Shown here one piece after another: positions 9,508-17,331 of a stretch of DNA of 64,000 nucleotides; within the stretch, counting starts at the first letter, position 1, and every line of letters begins with the position of its first letter. Both the position numbers and the translations under genes were made by a program. This stretch comes from an uncultured Eggerthella sp. Lineage in GTDB: Bacteria; Actinomycetota; Coriobacteriia; Coriobacteriales; Eggerthellaceae. The stretch covers positions 118,987 through 182,986 of the forward strand of contig CAUASB010000004.1 in the NCBI GenBank assembly GCA_958431815.1. Reading direction: 5' to 3'. The notes beneath the pieces are model-generated. The model searched no databases and was not told the origin of the DNA. It saw nothing but the letters and a program-made list of their open reading frames with translations.

Positions 9508-10605
9508 CTACACGCGGACGGGCATGATGAGATACAGGAAGTTCTCCCCTTCGGCAGCGCGAAGAATGCCCGGCTTCATAGGACCGAACAGGTCAAGATG
9601 CACCGCGTCGGTATCGATGGAGTTCAAGCCATCGAGCATGAACGAGAAGTTGAAGGCAATGTCGACCGACTCCCCGTCCACTTCGCAGATAAGGTTTTCC
9701 TGAGCGTTGCCGATGTCCTGGGAATTGGTAAGCAGGGTAACCACGCCCGAATCCGCATCCACGCGCACCTGAACCGGCGAGACTTTGTTGCTCAGCAGCG
9801 AAACGCGGCGCACCGCATCGGTAAGGGCATGCGTGGAAAGCGTTGCGCGCGTGGTGTGACCCTCGGCAATAAGCTGCTTGTAGTTGGGGAACGTTCCCTC
9901 AATGCGGCGGTTAATGAACGTGGTGTCACGATACGTAACCACGATCTGGTTGTCGTTCAGCGCCAGCGTGATAGGATCGCTCGACTGAGGGAGCGAAGCG
10001 ATGTCTTGGAGGAACGAACCAGCAATAACTGCCTCGAATTCCTCGGGGCAGGGATTGTCGAGCTCCGTTTCCGACACCGCAAGACGATACGAGTCGGTAG
10101 CGACCATCTTCAACGTAGAACCTACGCAGGAAACCAGCACGCCCGTGAGCACGATGCGCGTTTCATCATGCGACACCACCTTAGCGGTGCGCTTGACCAT
10201 CGACGCAAATGCGTTGAACGGAAACGATGCCTCTTGGTCCGCCTCGATTTCAGGGAAAGCGGGGAAGTCGAGCGGGTTGAGGGCTTTAAGGGAAAACGTG
10301 GTGCTGTCGCAGAACACGGTTGCCGTGGTTTCATCGGCTTCGACGCGTACTGCCATATCGGGAAGGTTCTTGATGATGTCGCCGAAGAGTTTGGCAGGAA
10401 CCACCGTTTCGCCCGGTTCTTCCACCATAGCAAAACAGGTGACCTTGATGGAAAGCTCAAGGTTGGTGGTCTGAAGGGTGATGCGGCCATCTTCTGCTTT
10501 CAGGTAAACACCAGCAAGGATGGAAAGCGTTGAACGAGAGGAAGAGCCTTTCACCACAACCGATAGGGCATTCTGAAGCTCTGACTGATTGACGCTGAAT
10601 TTCAT
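9508..10605 (-). CDS. dnaN: DNA polymerase III beta sliding clamp
   Basis: A 365-residue DnaN of standard length with three tandem clamp folds. The N-terminus MKFSVNQSELQNALSVVVKG, the middle segment FPNYKQLIAEGHTTRATLS, and the C-terminus ending LIMPVRV are all diagnostic. It encircles DNA and tethers polymerase III and other partners. The ATG at 10605 is preceded by AGGAG. It lies downstream of the dnaA-dnaN origin segment and upstream of recF with almost no gap, as in the conserved dnaA-dnaN-recF order. Confidence 0.98.
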   Translation of the reverse strand: MKFSVNQSELQNALSVVVKGSSSRSTLSILAGVYLKAEDGRITLQTTNLELSIKVTCFAMVEEPGETVVPAKLFGDIIKNLPDMAVRVEADETTATVFCDSTTFSLKALNPLDFPAFPEIEADQEASFPFNAFASMVKRTAKVVSHDETRIVLTGVLVSCVGSTLKMVATDSYRLAVSETELDNPCPEEFEAVIAGSFLQDIASLPQSSDPITLALNDNQIVVTYRDTTFINRRIEGTFPNYKQLIAEGHTTRATLSTHALTDAVRRVSLLSNKVSPVQVRVDADSGVVTLLTNSQDIGNAQENLICEVDGESVDIAFNFSFMLDGLNSIDTDAVHLDLFGPMKPGILRAAEGENFLYLIMPVRV

Positions 10606-10738
10606 TGCGGCTCCTGTTCTTCGTTTCTTGCTTGGCTATGATACCTGTTCCTGCCAAGCGAAAACCCAACGGCTAAGGAAGATATGCACGTTGGGTTTTC
10701 CTCTCCTTTTATTTCTTCTTTTCTCTTTATTTAATAAC

Positions 10739-10759
10739 TAATAGTAGAAGTAGTAATAG
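10739..10759 (+). other. DnaA-trio element
   Basis: Seven consecutive trinucleotides of the form [T/A]A[G/A] (mostly TAG) are followed by CGG and then a DnaA box at 10769-10777. This is the orientation and spacing described for the DnaA-trio that guides DnaA onto single-stranded DNA. Confidence 0.8.
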
Positions 10760-10768
10760 CGGTTGATA

Positions 10769-10922
10769 TGTTGATAACTTCTCTTTTGCCTGATGAAAGC
10801 CGATAAATTGGTACTGATAACCCTGTGGAAAACCATACCTGTTATCCACAGGGAAAACCTGTTGATAACTTCTTCCACCGATTCGTGCGGTAATCCCCAT
10901 GTTCATCCCCTGGTTATCAACA
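10769..10922. other. DnaA-box cluster (downstream half of oriC)
   Basis: Five boxes: TGTTGATAA at 10769-10777 and 10860-10868 (minus orientation, one mismatch), TGTGGAAAA at 10824-10832 (minus), TTATCCACA at 10842-10850 (perfect consensus) and TTATCAACA at 10914-10922. The last ends seven bases before the dnaA stop codon. Confidence 0.88.
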
Positions 10923-10928
10923 GGGTAA

Positions 10929-12491
10929 TCAGTACTGCTGAATACGGATCTTCTCTCGTACCGCTTCCAATTCCTCGCGCAGGTTCCTGTCTTCCTGAAG
11001 CTGGTTGGAGATAAGCTCGCAGGAATGGAGCACCGTGGTGTGGTCGCGGTTGAACGCCTTGCCGATGTTGCTCAGCGTGGTTTCCGAAAGGTCACGGCAC
11101 AGGTAAATAGCCACCTGGCGGGGACGCACGATCTTGCGGGCGCGGCCCTTTCCGATGATGTCCTGATGGCTTATCCCATAGAAGTCTTCTACGGCGGCCT
11201 GGATCATCTCGATGGTGATGCGCTTCTTCCCGCCGCCAATGAAATGGTTGCCCAGCAGCTCTTTTACCTGCGATTCCGAAAGGGTGTGGTCCTCGTTCAT
11301 CTTCATGGCGAAAATCACGTTGGTGATGGCGCTCTTCAGCTCACGGATATTTGAGCTTGAATTGTCGACGATATAGTCGAGAACACCGTCGGTGAAGTTG
11401 AATGGGGTGTTTTCCCTGCTTTGATAGTGGCGAATCAGGCTTTTGATGATGTTGCGTTTCGTTTCGTCGTCGGGCGGCTGGATGTCGATTGTCGCACCGG
11501 AGTTGAATCGGGAAACGTAGCGCTCGTCCAGGTCGATGTTCTTGGGTGCGCGGTCGGCAGAGAACACGAACTGCTTGCCCTTCGGAATCATCGAATTGAA
11601 GATGCGAAAGAGCGCGTTCAGCGTGCCTGGCTTGCTCTGCAGACCCTGGATGTCGTCGATAAGCAGCACGTCTGCCTGCTGGAAGAAGCCTTCGAAGTTC
11701 TTGAAGCTCTGCTTGTCCACGCTTTTTTCGATAGCGGCGTCGGAATAGCGGTTTACCAGCTCCATCGAGTCGATGTAGCAGACGTTGAGATCGGGGCGGG
11801 TTTCGCGTATGTAGTTTTGGATGGCGCACATCAGGTGCGTTTTGCCCACGCCGGAGCGTCCGTAGATGAACAAGGGGTTCAGCTCGGAAGCGCCGGGACG
11901 GTCGGCGACCTCGACGGCCATGTTGTAGGCCATGCGATTCGACTCGCCGATAACGAACGAGTCGAAGGTGAGCGCTGCTTCGCCGACGGGCTCTGCTGCC
12001 TGCCCTTCGCTTCCCTGCTCGCTTGCCGTTTGCGTCTCTTCCGGCTGTGCGGCGGTCGCTGCCGGCGTCGGCGCCGGAACTGCAGGGGCGTTTGCCGGAG
12101 CGGTTACGGGCGCTGCCACCGGCGCTGGTGCGGGTGCTGGTGCGGGTGCCGCTGCCGGCTGAACCGGAGCCGCCGCCGCTGTGGGCTGGGGTACGGGTGC
12201 TGCCGCTGGCACCTGAGCCGGCGCGGTGGCTGCCGCTGCCGTCGGGTCAACTTCGATAAGCACCTGGAAGTCAACGCCGTACAGTTCGTTTAAGGCCCGC
12301 TGGATGTCTTTCAGGTAGTGCTTTTCGATCCAGTCCTTGATGAAGGCGTTGTCCGAGGTCAGCATGATGAAGCCGGGGCTTGCCGCTTGAATTTGGACGC
12401 GCGAGAAGAACGCATCGATTTGCGATGCGTTGATGGTCGGATACGATTTGAGCTGCTGCATCAAATCTGTCCATGTCTGGTCGATATCCAT
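10929..12491 (-). CDS. dnaA: Chromosomal replication initiator DnaA
   Basis: A 520-residue initiator. Domain I covers residues 1-80. Domain II is an unusually Ala/Pro-rich linker (about 83-170, with APAPAPAP-type runs). Domain III has Walker A GRSGVGKTH (211-219), Walker B LLIDDIQ and sensor motifs. Domain IV carries the box-binding helix-turn-helix with FNRDHTTVLHS, a variant of the usual GGRDHTTV signature. It binds the DnaA boxes on both sides of its own gene. The ATG at 12491 has AGGG six bases upstream. It follows the ATPase-wHTH gene by 50 bases, so the two may share a transcript. Confidence 0.98.
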   Translation of the reverse strand: MDIDQTWTDLMQQLKSYPTINASQIDAFFSRVQIQAASPGFIMLTSDNAFIKDWIEKHYLKDIQRALNELYGVDFQVLIEVDPTAAAATAPAQVPAAAPVPQPTAAAAPVQPAAAPAPAPAPAPVAAPVTAPANAPAVPAPTPAATAAQPEETQTASEQGSEGQAAEPVGEAALTFDSFVIGESNRMAYNMAVEVADRPGASELNPLFIYGRSGVGKTHLMCAIQNYIRETRPDLNVCYIDSMELVNRYSDAAIEKSVDKQSFKNFEGFFQQADVLLIDDIQGLQSKPGTLNALFRIFNSMIPKGKQFVFSADRAPKNIDLDERYVSRFNSGATIDIQPPDDETKRNIIKSLIRHYQSRENTPFNFTDGVLDYIVDNSSSNIRELKSAITNVIFAMKMNEDHTLSESQVKELLGNHFIGGGKKRITIEMIQAAVEDFYGISHQDIIGKGRARKIVRPRQVAIYLCRDLSETTLSNIGKAFNRDHTTVLHSCELISNQLQEDRNLREELEAVREKIRIQQY

Positions 12492-12541
12492 AAAGCCCTA
12501 CATATTCCAATCTTGCCGGTACGATACGTTCCGGATTCTTC

Positions 12542-13936
12542 CTACAGAGATAGTGCAACCTGCGTTCCGCGCCCGGTAAGCTTTCTTTTCTTGCTCACCT
12601 TTTCTACGAGCCCTGCTTCTTCCATTTTCGAAAAAGCGGTGTGAACGCTGGCCACGGCGATACCGGTTGCCTTGCTAACCTCGCTTACGCCCAGGGTGTT
12701 GTTGGGCAGCAAAGCTTTCAGGACGGCGATTTCATTTTCCGTGAGCTCTGGTGTTTCTAGTGCTTCGATTTCCTCGTCTGAGGTGCGCGAAGCCACGAGG
12801 CTGATGGTTACTACCGACCCTTGGTTCACGTTGTCTTTTATCTCTATATGGCCATGCGAGGTGCTGAGGTAGTCCTTCACGATGGGCAGCCCCGAGCCAA
12901 CGCCACGGATATAGCGCTTCATCGGTTCGATGGCAGAAGAGAACCCGGGCTCCTGAACCAGGTCCTTGTGTTTGATTCCTGGCCCCTGATCGGCAAAGCG
13001 AATGGTATTGCCCTGATCGAAGATGGAGACAACGACCTCGTTGAATTTAGCGTGGATGAAGTTCTCGGATACCTCGCGGATGACGGTATAGGGAATCATC
13101 CCGCCTGCTTCTTTGGCATTTTTATAGGTAAGCGAGGCAATGTGCTCGATGTACTCGTGCGTTGGGCCGCCTTGCACCTGTATAACGCGCGGCGCGGTTT
13201 TCAGCGAATCGTAGATGGCGATGCGCGCCGGAGAATTGATATAGTGGTAGTCGAAAGCTTGTTGGGGCTGCTCTTCGGCACTTTCCTCGACCACTCCGCC
13301 GTTCATGGTGTGGGCGAACGATTCGTCGTAGCTTGCCTCTTCCACAAACGAGGGGACAAACGGTGCGTTGTATGCGGGATTCTGCATAGTGTACCCCGCA
13401 CTCCCTTGCGTTGCGAGGGGCTGTGGGGCTGGCATCTGCTGCCCTGCGGCGTTGAACTGCGGGTATGCCTGCATGGGCTGCTGTGCCTGAAACGCTTGGG
13501 GCGCAGCAGCCTGCGGGGCGTAGGCTGCTGCTTGGGTTGCTTGCCCTATAGGTTGGTTAGGTTGCAGTGCCGCATGCACCGCTGGTTCTTGGCTCGGCTC
13601 TTGATTCTCTGGTAGGGGAGCCTGCTGCTGGTAGGCTTGCTGGGTCACAGGAGGGTAGCCGGGTGCTTGTTGCGCGGGGTAGCCCATCTGCTGGGGGAAG
13701 GCACCGTAGGGGGCGCCGTTGTACGGAAAGCCCTGATAAGGCATGGCGGTGGTGACCCCTTGGCCAGGGTAGGGGGCAAATTGCTCTTGCTGAGGGAGCC
13801 CCGAGCTGGGCATTTGCGCCTGGATGGGTTGCGCCTGCGGCGTGTTCGCCCAAACGGTGGTACCCTCCGCGTCCTGCGCGGGGGGCGTCCCCATCTGTTC
13901 CATCGGCTGCATATGTGGTGCGTTTTCTTGGTTCAT
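12542..13936 (-). CDS. GHKL ATPase-winged helix protein with disordered N-terminus, next to dnaA
   Basis: A 464-residue protein (ATG 13936 behind GGAAAG). Residues 1-230 are Gln/Pro/Ala/Met-rich and probably disordered. Residues about 250-380 form a GHKL ATPase domain with N box REVSENFIHA (Asn292), G1 DQGPG (316-320) and G2 GVGSGLPIVK (345-354), closest in style to anti-sigma or histidine-kinase ATPase domains. No phosphoacceptor His helix or receiver precedes it. Residues about 398-462 look like a MarR-like winged helix ending in a basic patch (KVSKKRKLTGRG). Its place between two DnaA-box clusters and just upstream of dnaA suggests a role in origin or dnaA regulation. That role is inference. 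Confidence 0.8.
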   Translation of the reverse strand: MNQENAPHMQPMEQMGTPPAQDAEGTTVWANTPQAQPIQAQMPSSGLPQQEQFAPYPGQGVTTAMPYQGFPYNGAPYGAFPQQMGYPAQQAPGYPPVTQQAYQQQAPLPENQEPSQEPAVHAALQPNQPIGQATQAAAYAPQAAAPQAFQAQQPMQAYPQFNAAGQQMPAPQPLATQGSAGYTMQNPAYNAPFVPSFVEEASYDESFAHTMNGGVVEESAEEQPQQAFDYHYINSPARIAIYDSLKTAPRVIQVQGGPTHEYIEHIASLTYKNAKEAGGMIPYTVIREVSENFIHAKFNEVVVSIFDQGNTIRFADQGPGIKHKDLVQEPGFSSAIEPMKRYIRGVGSGLPIVKDYLSTSHGHIEIKDNVNQGSVVTISLVASRTSDEEIEALETPELTENEIAVLKALLPNNTLGVSEVSKATGIAVASVHTAFSKMEEAGLVEKVSKKRKLTGRGTQVALSL

Positions 13937-14502
13937 GATGCTTTCCGATTTTTCAATGTATGAGAAAAAGAGCTCGAAAACCATGCGGAAAAGCGGCATA
14001 GATCGAGCTGATTTTTCACTTATTTTAGACGGTTATTCACACTTTTTCAAACTTTCCACCGAGGTTTTCCTTGGGTTTTCTAAGTTTTCAACAATCTTTC
14101 AATAAATTGTGGAAAACATTGAAAACAGAGAAAAAGGAATGTGAAAAACCTGAAAACGATGTTGGAAAACCTACCGTGCAACAAGGTATGCACGCTTCGG
14201 TTCCGCCAGGTTTTCTTGTTGCTCGGCCTTCTTTTCTCACTGTGCCTCGTATTGTTTCCGTATTGTCTGTTGATAACTGGAAAATACCTGGTCAATCTGA
14301 TAAATAAGATTTTCAACTGTCTATGCGACGGCGGTTCAGGGATACGTTTTACCGCCCTTGTGTACCGCATTGCTCGCTGACTCTGAGATAATGGTTGAAA
14401 AGTATTCCAAGCACAGGGAAAGTTATCAACATTTTCCACAATGCTATATAAACAAATTGTGGAAAACCTACTTTCCTTGGGGAAAAGAGAGATGGATAAG
14501 CA
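13937..14502. other. oriC, upstream half with DnaA boxes
   Basis: This 566-base non-coding stretch marks the change from leftward to rightward transcription. DnaA boxes: TGTGGAAAA 14108-14116, TGTTGATAA 14268-14276, TTATCAACA 14423-14431 abutting TTTTCCACA 14432-14440, and TGTGGAAAA 14458-14466. The 14040-14160 stretch is dense in TTTTC/GAAAA repeats with further weak boxes, such as TTTTCAACA at 14085-14093. No gene is supported here. Confidence 0.8.
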
Positions 14503-15012
14503 ATGAAGATAGCGGTTTCACTCGATAAGGACGGCATGTTGCCCGACCGTTTTGGAAAACTCTCGCCCGAATCTTTGCGGCGCGATGGAAACAACATCTG
14601 CTCGTTTCCCATATCGATCTCCGATGTTCCCGCGGGTGCGAAGTCCCTTGCCCTTTCATTTGTGGATTTCGACTCTATCCCCGTGTGCGGGTTTGCCTGG
14701 ATTCATTGGGCGGCGTGCGATATCGACCCCGCAACGGCTCTTATTCCCGAAAATGCCAGCCACAGCGGGGAATTCCCGTTCGCACAGGGCTCAAACAGTT
14801 GCACCTCCCGTGCCGATGAGACGAGTGAGGAAGTCATTCGCGGGTATATCGGACCGTGCCCTCCCGACAAAGACCATACCTACACGCTCACGGTGTATGC
14901 CCTTGATCGCGAGCTTGGCCTGAAGCCGGGGTTCTTGTTCAACGAATTCCATTGGGCGTTGCAAGGCCATGTTGTAGACAAAGCAACGCTCAACATCCCC
15001 AGCAGGGCGTAA
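14503..15012 (+). CDS. YbhB/YbcL family Raf kinase inhibitor-like (PEBP) protein
   Basis: A 169-residue soluble protein with the PEBP fold. The ligand pocket motifs FAWIHWAACDIDP and GYIGPCPPDKDHTYTLTVYALD correspond to the conserved DPD-type and GPxxPxxHRY-type blocks of the family. Bacterial members are cytosolic or periplasmic proteins of uncertain function. No signal peptide is visible here. The ATG at 14503 sits just beyond the last DnaA box (14458-14466), with only a weak GGAT ribosome site. It is the first rightward gene after the origin, and its placement beside oriC is not informative about function. Confidence 0.9.
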   Translation: MKIAVSLDKDGMLPDRFGKLSPESLRRDGNNICSFPISISDVPAGAKSLALSFVDFDSIPVCGFAWIHWAACDIDPATALIPENASHSGEFPFAQGSNSCTSRADETSEEVIRGYIGPCPPDKDHTYTLTVYALDRELGLKPGFLFNEFHWALQGHVVDKATLNIPSRA

Positions 15013-15080
15013 ATACCCGCTTTTGCATGTGCATTCTGTGATGAGCGGAGTAATTGGGCGCAATGCTGCCTTCTTTATTC

Positions 15081-15108
15081 TTGACGCACGGTTTCCTCAT
15101 CGTATAAT
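15081..15108 (+). promoter_or_regulatory. Promoter for the rpmH operon
   Basis: TTGACG (15081-15086), a 16-base spacer and a perfect TATAAT (15103-15108) lie 34 bases before the rpmH start. Confidence 0.85.
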
Positions 15109-15141
15109 TTCGAAGTTACTGTAAATCTGAAAGGAAAAGTA

Positions 15142-15276
15142 ATGAAGCGCACCTATCAACCGAACAACCGCAAGCGCGCAAAGAAGCACGGTTTCCGTGC
15201 ACGTATGGCCACCAAGTCCGGCCGCGCCGTACTCTCTGCTCGCCGTGCAAAGGGCCGCAAGCGTCTTTGCGCCTAA
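15142..15276 (+). CDS. rpmH: 50S ribosomal protein L34
   Basis: A 44-residue, strongly basic protein: MKRTYQPNNRKRAKKHG, then FRARMATKSGRAVLSARR, ending KGRKRLCA. Length and sequence are typical for L34 of the large ribosomal subunit. The ATG follows AAAGGAAAAGTA. It has its own strong promoter and starts the conserved rpmH-rnpA-yidD-yidC-jag run. Confidence 0.98.
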   Translation: MKRTYQPNNRKRAKKHGFRARMATKSGRAVLSARRAKGRKRLCA

Positions 15277-15294
15277 CTTTCCTTGTGAGAAACC

Positions 15295-15618
15295 GTGTTA
15301 GGAACCATCAAATCCAGCACTGAGATCTCCTACCTGTTCTCGCACGGAAAAAGACATGCAACTCCCTGCGTAACTATGATCGTGTACCGGGGAGATTCCC
15401 AACACGGCCCTAGTGGCCGTGTTGCTTTTATAGCGGGCAAGAAAAACGGCAATGCCGTGTGGCGCAATTCCGCGAAACGTCGTATGCGCGCCGTGTGCCA
15501 CGATATCGGTGGCCCTTGGCCGGAGCTGAATGTCATTTTCTTGGCGAACAGGAAAACCACGCGCGTTGACTACAAAAAGCTTGTTTCAACGTGCAAGAAG
15601 ATCATGGAATCGTATTAA
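15295..15618 (+). CDS. rnpA: Ribonuclease P protein component
   Basis: A 107-residue basic protein that assists the RNase P RNA in maturing tRNA 5' ends. The RNR-type motif is present as KKNGNAVWRNSAKRRMRAV, and the N-terminus keeps the FSHGKRHATPCVTMIVY strand typical of the substrate-binding cleft. The start is GTG at 15295, 18 bases after rpmH, with no strong ribosome site. The only nearby upstream alternative runs into a stop. Coupling to rpmH translation is likely. Confidence 0.93.
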   Translation: MLGTIKSSTEISYLFSHGKRHATPCVTMIVYRGDSQHGPSGRVAFIAGKKNGNAVWRNSAKRRMRAVCHDIGGPWPELNVIFLANRKTTRVDYKKLVSTCKKIMESY

Positions 15619-15636
15619 AAGGCAAGCGGAGCGTTC

Positions 15637-15891
15637 TTGAAAGTTTGGTCGAAAATCGCGGCAATCCCCAAGGGGCTTCTGCTTCTTTTGATCAAGTTCT
15701 ACCGTTTTGCCGTTTCTCCCTTGCTCCCCGCTACGTGTCGGTTTATCCCTACGTGTTCGGAGTACGGGCTTATTGCGGTTCAGCGATTCGGTTTTCTCAA
15801 AGGTCTGTATCTAACCTGCCGGCGTATCTTGCGCTGCAGACCAGGTGGAGGCCGCGGGTACGATCCCGTGCCGGATACCTTTCATCTATAA
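15637..15891 (+). CDS. yidD: YidD membrane protein insertion efficiency factor
   Basis: An 84-residue small protein with the family cysteine pattern TCRFIPTCSEYGLIAVQRFGFLKG and CRPGGGRGYDPVP. YidD helps membrane protein insertion together with YidC and is peripheral to the inner leaflet through an amphipathic N-terminus (IPKGLLLLLIKFYRF here). The start is taken as TTG 15637 behind GGAG, 18 bases after rnpA. No ATG fits. Confidence 0.92.
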   Translation: MKVWSKIAAIPKGLLLLLIKFYRFAVSPLLPATCRFIPTCSEYGLIAVQRFGFLKGLYLTCRRILRCRPGGGRGYDPVPDTFHL

Positions 15892-15934
15892 GTATGTAAA
15901 CAGTTAGCCCCCAACCGAGAGGAAAAAGGTACAC

Positions 15935-16708
15935 ATGTGGGACGCGTTTAAAGACGCCATATTCTGGTGCATCCAAGCCGCATACGGCTTCGTTGCCGAC
16001 TGGGGTTTGGCGATCATCATCGTGACGCTCATTCTCCGTCTTATCCTGTTCCCCCTTATGCAGAAGCAGATTCGCTCTTCGTATCGAATGCAGCAGTTCA
16101 GCCCTCGCATCCAGGAAATCCAGGAAAAGTACGCTGACGATCAGCAGCGCCAGGCTGAAGAGATGCAGAAGGTTTACGCAGAGATCGGCTTCAACCCCAT
16201 TACCGGTTGCTTGCCTCTGTTCCTTCAGATGCCTATCTTCGTTGCTCTGTTCCAAGTACTGCAGGAAATGGGCTCGCGCACCGAGGGCATGGAGTATTCG
16301 TTCTACAACGTGCTCCCTTCGCTGCTTTCTTCCCCTTCAGCGATGCTCGACCAGGGTTTCCTGGCATTCCTGCCTTACGGAATCCTGCTTCTCCTGTTCG
16401 CCTTCTGCACGTTCTTGCCTTCCCTGCTTCAGCAGATGGGCACGAACAGCCCCCAGAAGACCCAGACCATGATCATGATGGGCGTTATGTCCCTGTTCAT
16501 GCTGTGGCTTGGCTGGGGTTCTCCTACAGGCGTTCTTCTGTTCTGGGCAACGTCTTCGGTATTCGGCGTTTTGCAGCAGATCATCTCCACGCGTGTTATG
16601 AAGCACAAGGATGAAGAAGTTGAAGCTGAAAAGGTTGAAGTTAAGCCGGTAGAGGTTAACGTGGTTCGCAAAGAAAAGAAGAAGCGCCCCACCAAAAAGA
16701 GCAAGTAA
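15935..16708 (+). CDS. yidC: YidC/Oxa1 membrane protein insertase
   Basis: A 257-residue Gram-positive-type insertase without the large periplasmic domain of proteobacterial YidC. The first transmembrane segment is WGLAIIIVTLILRLILFPLM, with the conserved hydrophilic-groove Arg. The cytoplasmic coiled hairpin (FSPRIQEIQEKYADDQQRQ) and the NPITGCLPLFLQMPIFVALFQVL block follow, and the tail is Lys-rich (EKKKRPTKKSK) for ribosome contact. No lipobox is present. The ATG at 15935 follows GAGAGGAAAAAGG. Confidence 0.96.
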   Translation: MWDAFKDAIFWCIQAAYGFVADWGLAIIIVTLILRLILFPLMQKQIRSSYRMQQFSPRIQEIQEKYADDQQRQAEEMQKVYAEIGFNPITGCLPLFLQMPIFVALFQVLQEMGSRTEGMEYSFYNVLPSLLSSPSAMLDQGFLAFLPYGILLLLFAFCTFLPSLLQQMGTNSPQKTQTMIMMGVMSLFMLWLGWGSPTGVLLFWATSSVFGVLQQIISTRVMKHKDEEVEAEKVEVKPVEVNVVRKEKKKRPTKKSK

Positions 16709-16736
16709 TTCTGCTTCACATATTTTTTGCCGTCTC

Positions 16737-16767
16737 CTCCCCTTCGTGGTTCTACTGCGAAGGGGAG
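16737..16767 (+). other. Hairpin between yidC and jag
   Basis: CTCCCCTTCG (16737-16746) pairs with CGAAGGGGAG (16758-16767). The T run after it is short (ATTTG), so it would attenuate rather than fully stop transcription into jag. Confidence 0.5.
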
Positions 16768-16789
16768 ATTTGAATGTAAGGAGTTTTTC

Positions 16790-17323
16790 ATGGAAGAAGA
16801 GAACGTAAACCAGGAGGTTTCCGCTCCCCAGGAATCAGAAGGGGAGGAAATCTACTCCGAGGAAGAGGTTGATAGGATCGCCGATACCGCCATCGATGCT
16901 ATTCAAGACATCTTGAAATACTTCGATGTGGGCGAGGTCTCCATTGAGGAATACGAAGGTGACGAAGGCGAGCTTATCCTCGATATCACGGGCGATGATC
17001 TGGCAGTGCTCATCGGTCGCCACGGCCGCACGCTTGATGCGCTGCAGTTCCTGATTTCCTCTATCACGTCGCGCATTGTGGGCCATCGCTATCCCATCGT
17101 GGTTGATGTGGAAGGCTACAAGGGACGCCAGCGCCAGAAGATCGAGGACATTGCCCTTAACGCAGCCGACCGAGCAGTAAGCCAGGACCGCAGCGTGAAG
17201 CTTCGTCCCATGACCCCGTATGAGCGCCGCATCGTCCATATCACCCTGCGCAACGACGATCGCGTGGAAACGGTTTCCGAAGGCGAAGGCCGTGCTCGTC
17301 GTGTTGTGATCAGCCCTCGATAG
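16790..17323 (+). CDS. jag: Jag/KhpB RNA-binding protein (KH and R3H domains)
   Basis: A 177-residue RNA-binding protein. After an acidic N-terminus (about 30 residues, EEENVNQEV...) comes a KH domain containing ILDITGDDLAVLIGRHGRTLDAL, where GRHG takes the place of the GxxG loop. An R3H domain follows with MTPYERRIVHITLRND, in place of the Arg-xxx-His signature. The Jag_N domain of firmicute proteins is absent. KhpB/Jag proteins partner KhpA in post-transcriptional control. ATG 16790 is preceded by TAAGGAG. Confidence 0.93.
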   Translation: MEEENVNQEVSAPQESEGEEIYSEEEVDRIADTAIDAIQDILKYFDVGEVSIEEYEGDEGELILDITGDDLAVLIGRHGRTLDALQFLISSITSRIVGHRYPIVVDVEGYKGRQRQKIEDIALNAADRAVSQDRSVKLRPMTPYERRIVHITLRNDDRVETVSEGEGRARRVVISPR

Positions 17324-17331
17324 GCGTGGAT

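Larger units (their letters stand above)
10606..10928. other. oriC, unwinding half (dnaA-dnaN gap)
   Basis: This 323-base gap contains five DnaA boxes, a DnaA-trio and a pyrimidine/AT-rich tract (about 10700-10740) next to the trio. The arrangement box cluster, short GC step, trio, AT-rich DNA matches the Bacillus unwinding region, which also lies between dnaA and dnaN. Replication most likely opens here. Confidence 0.85.
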
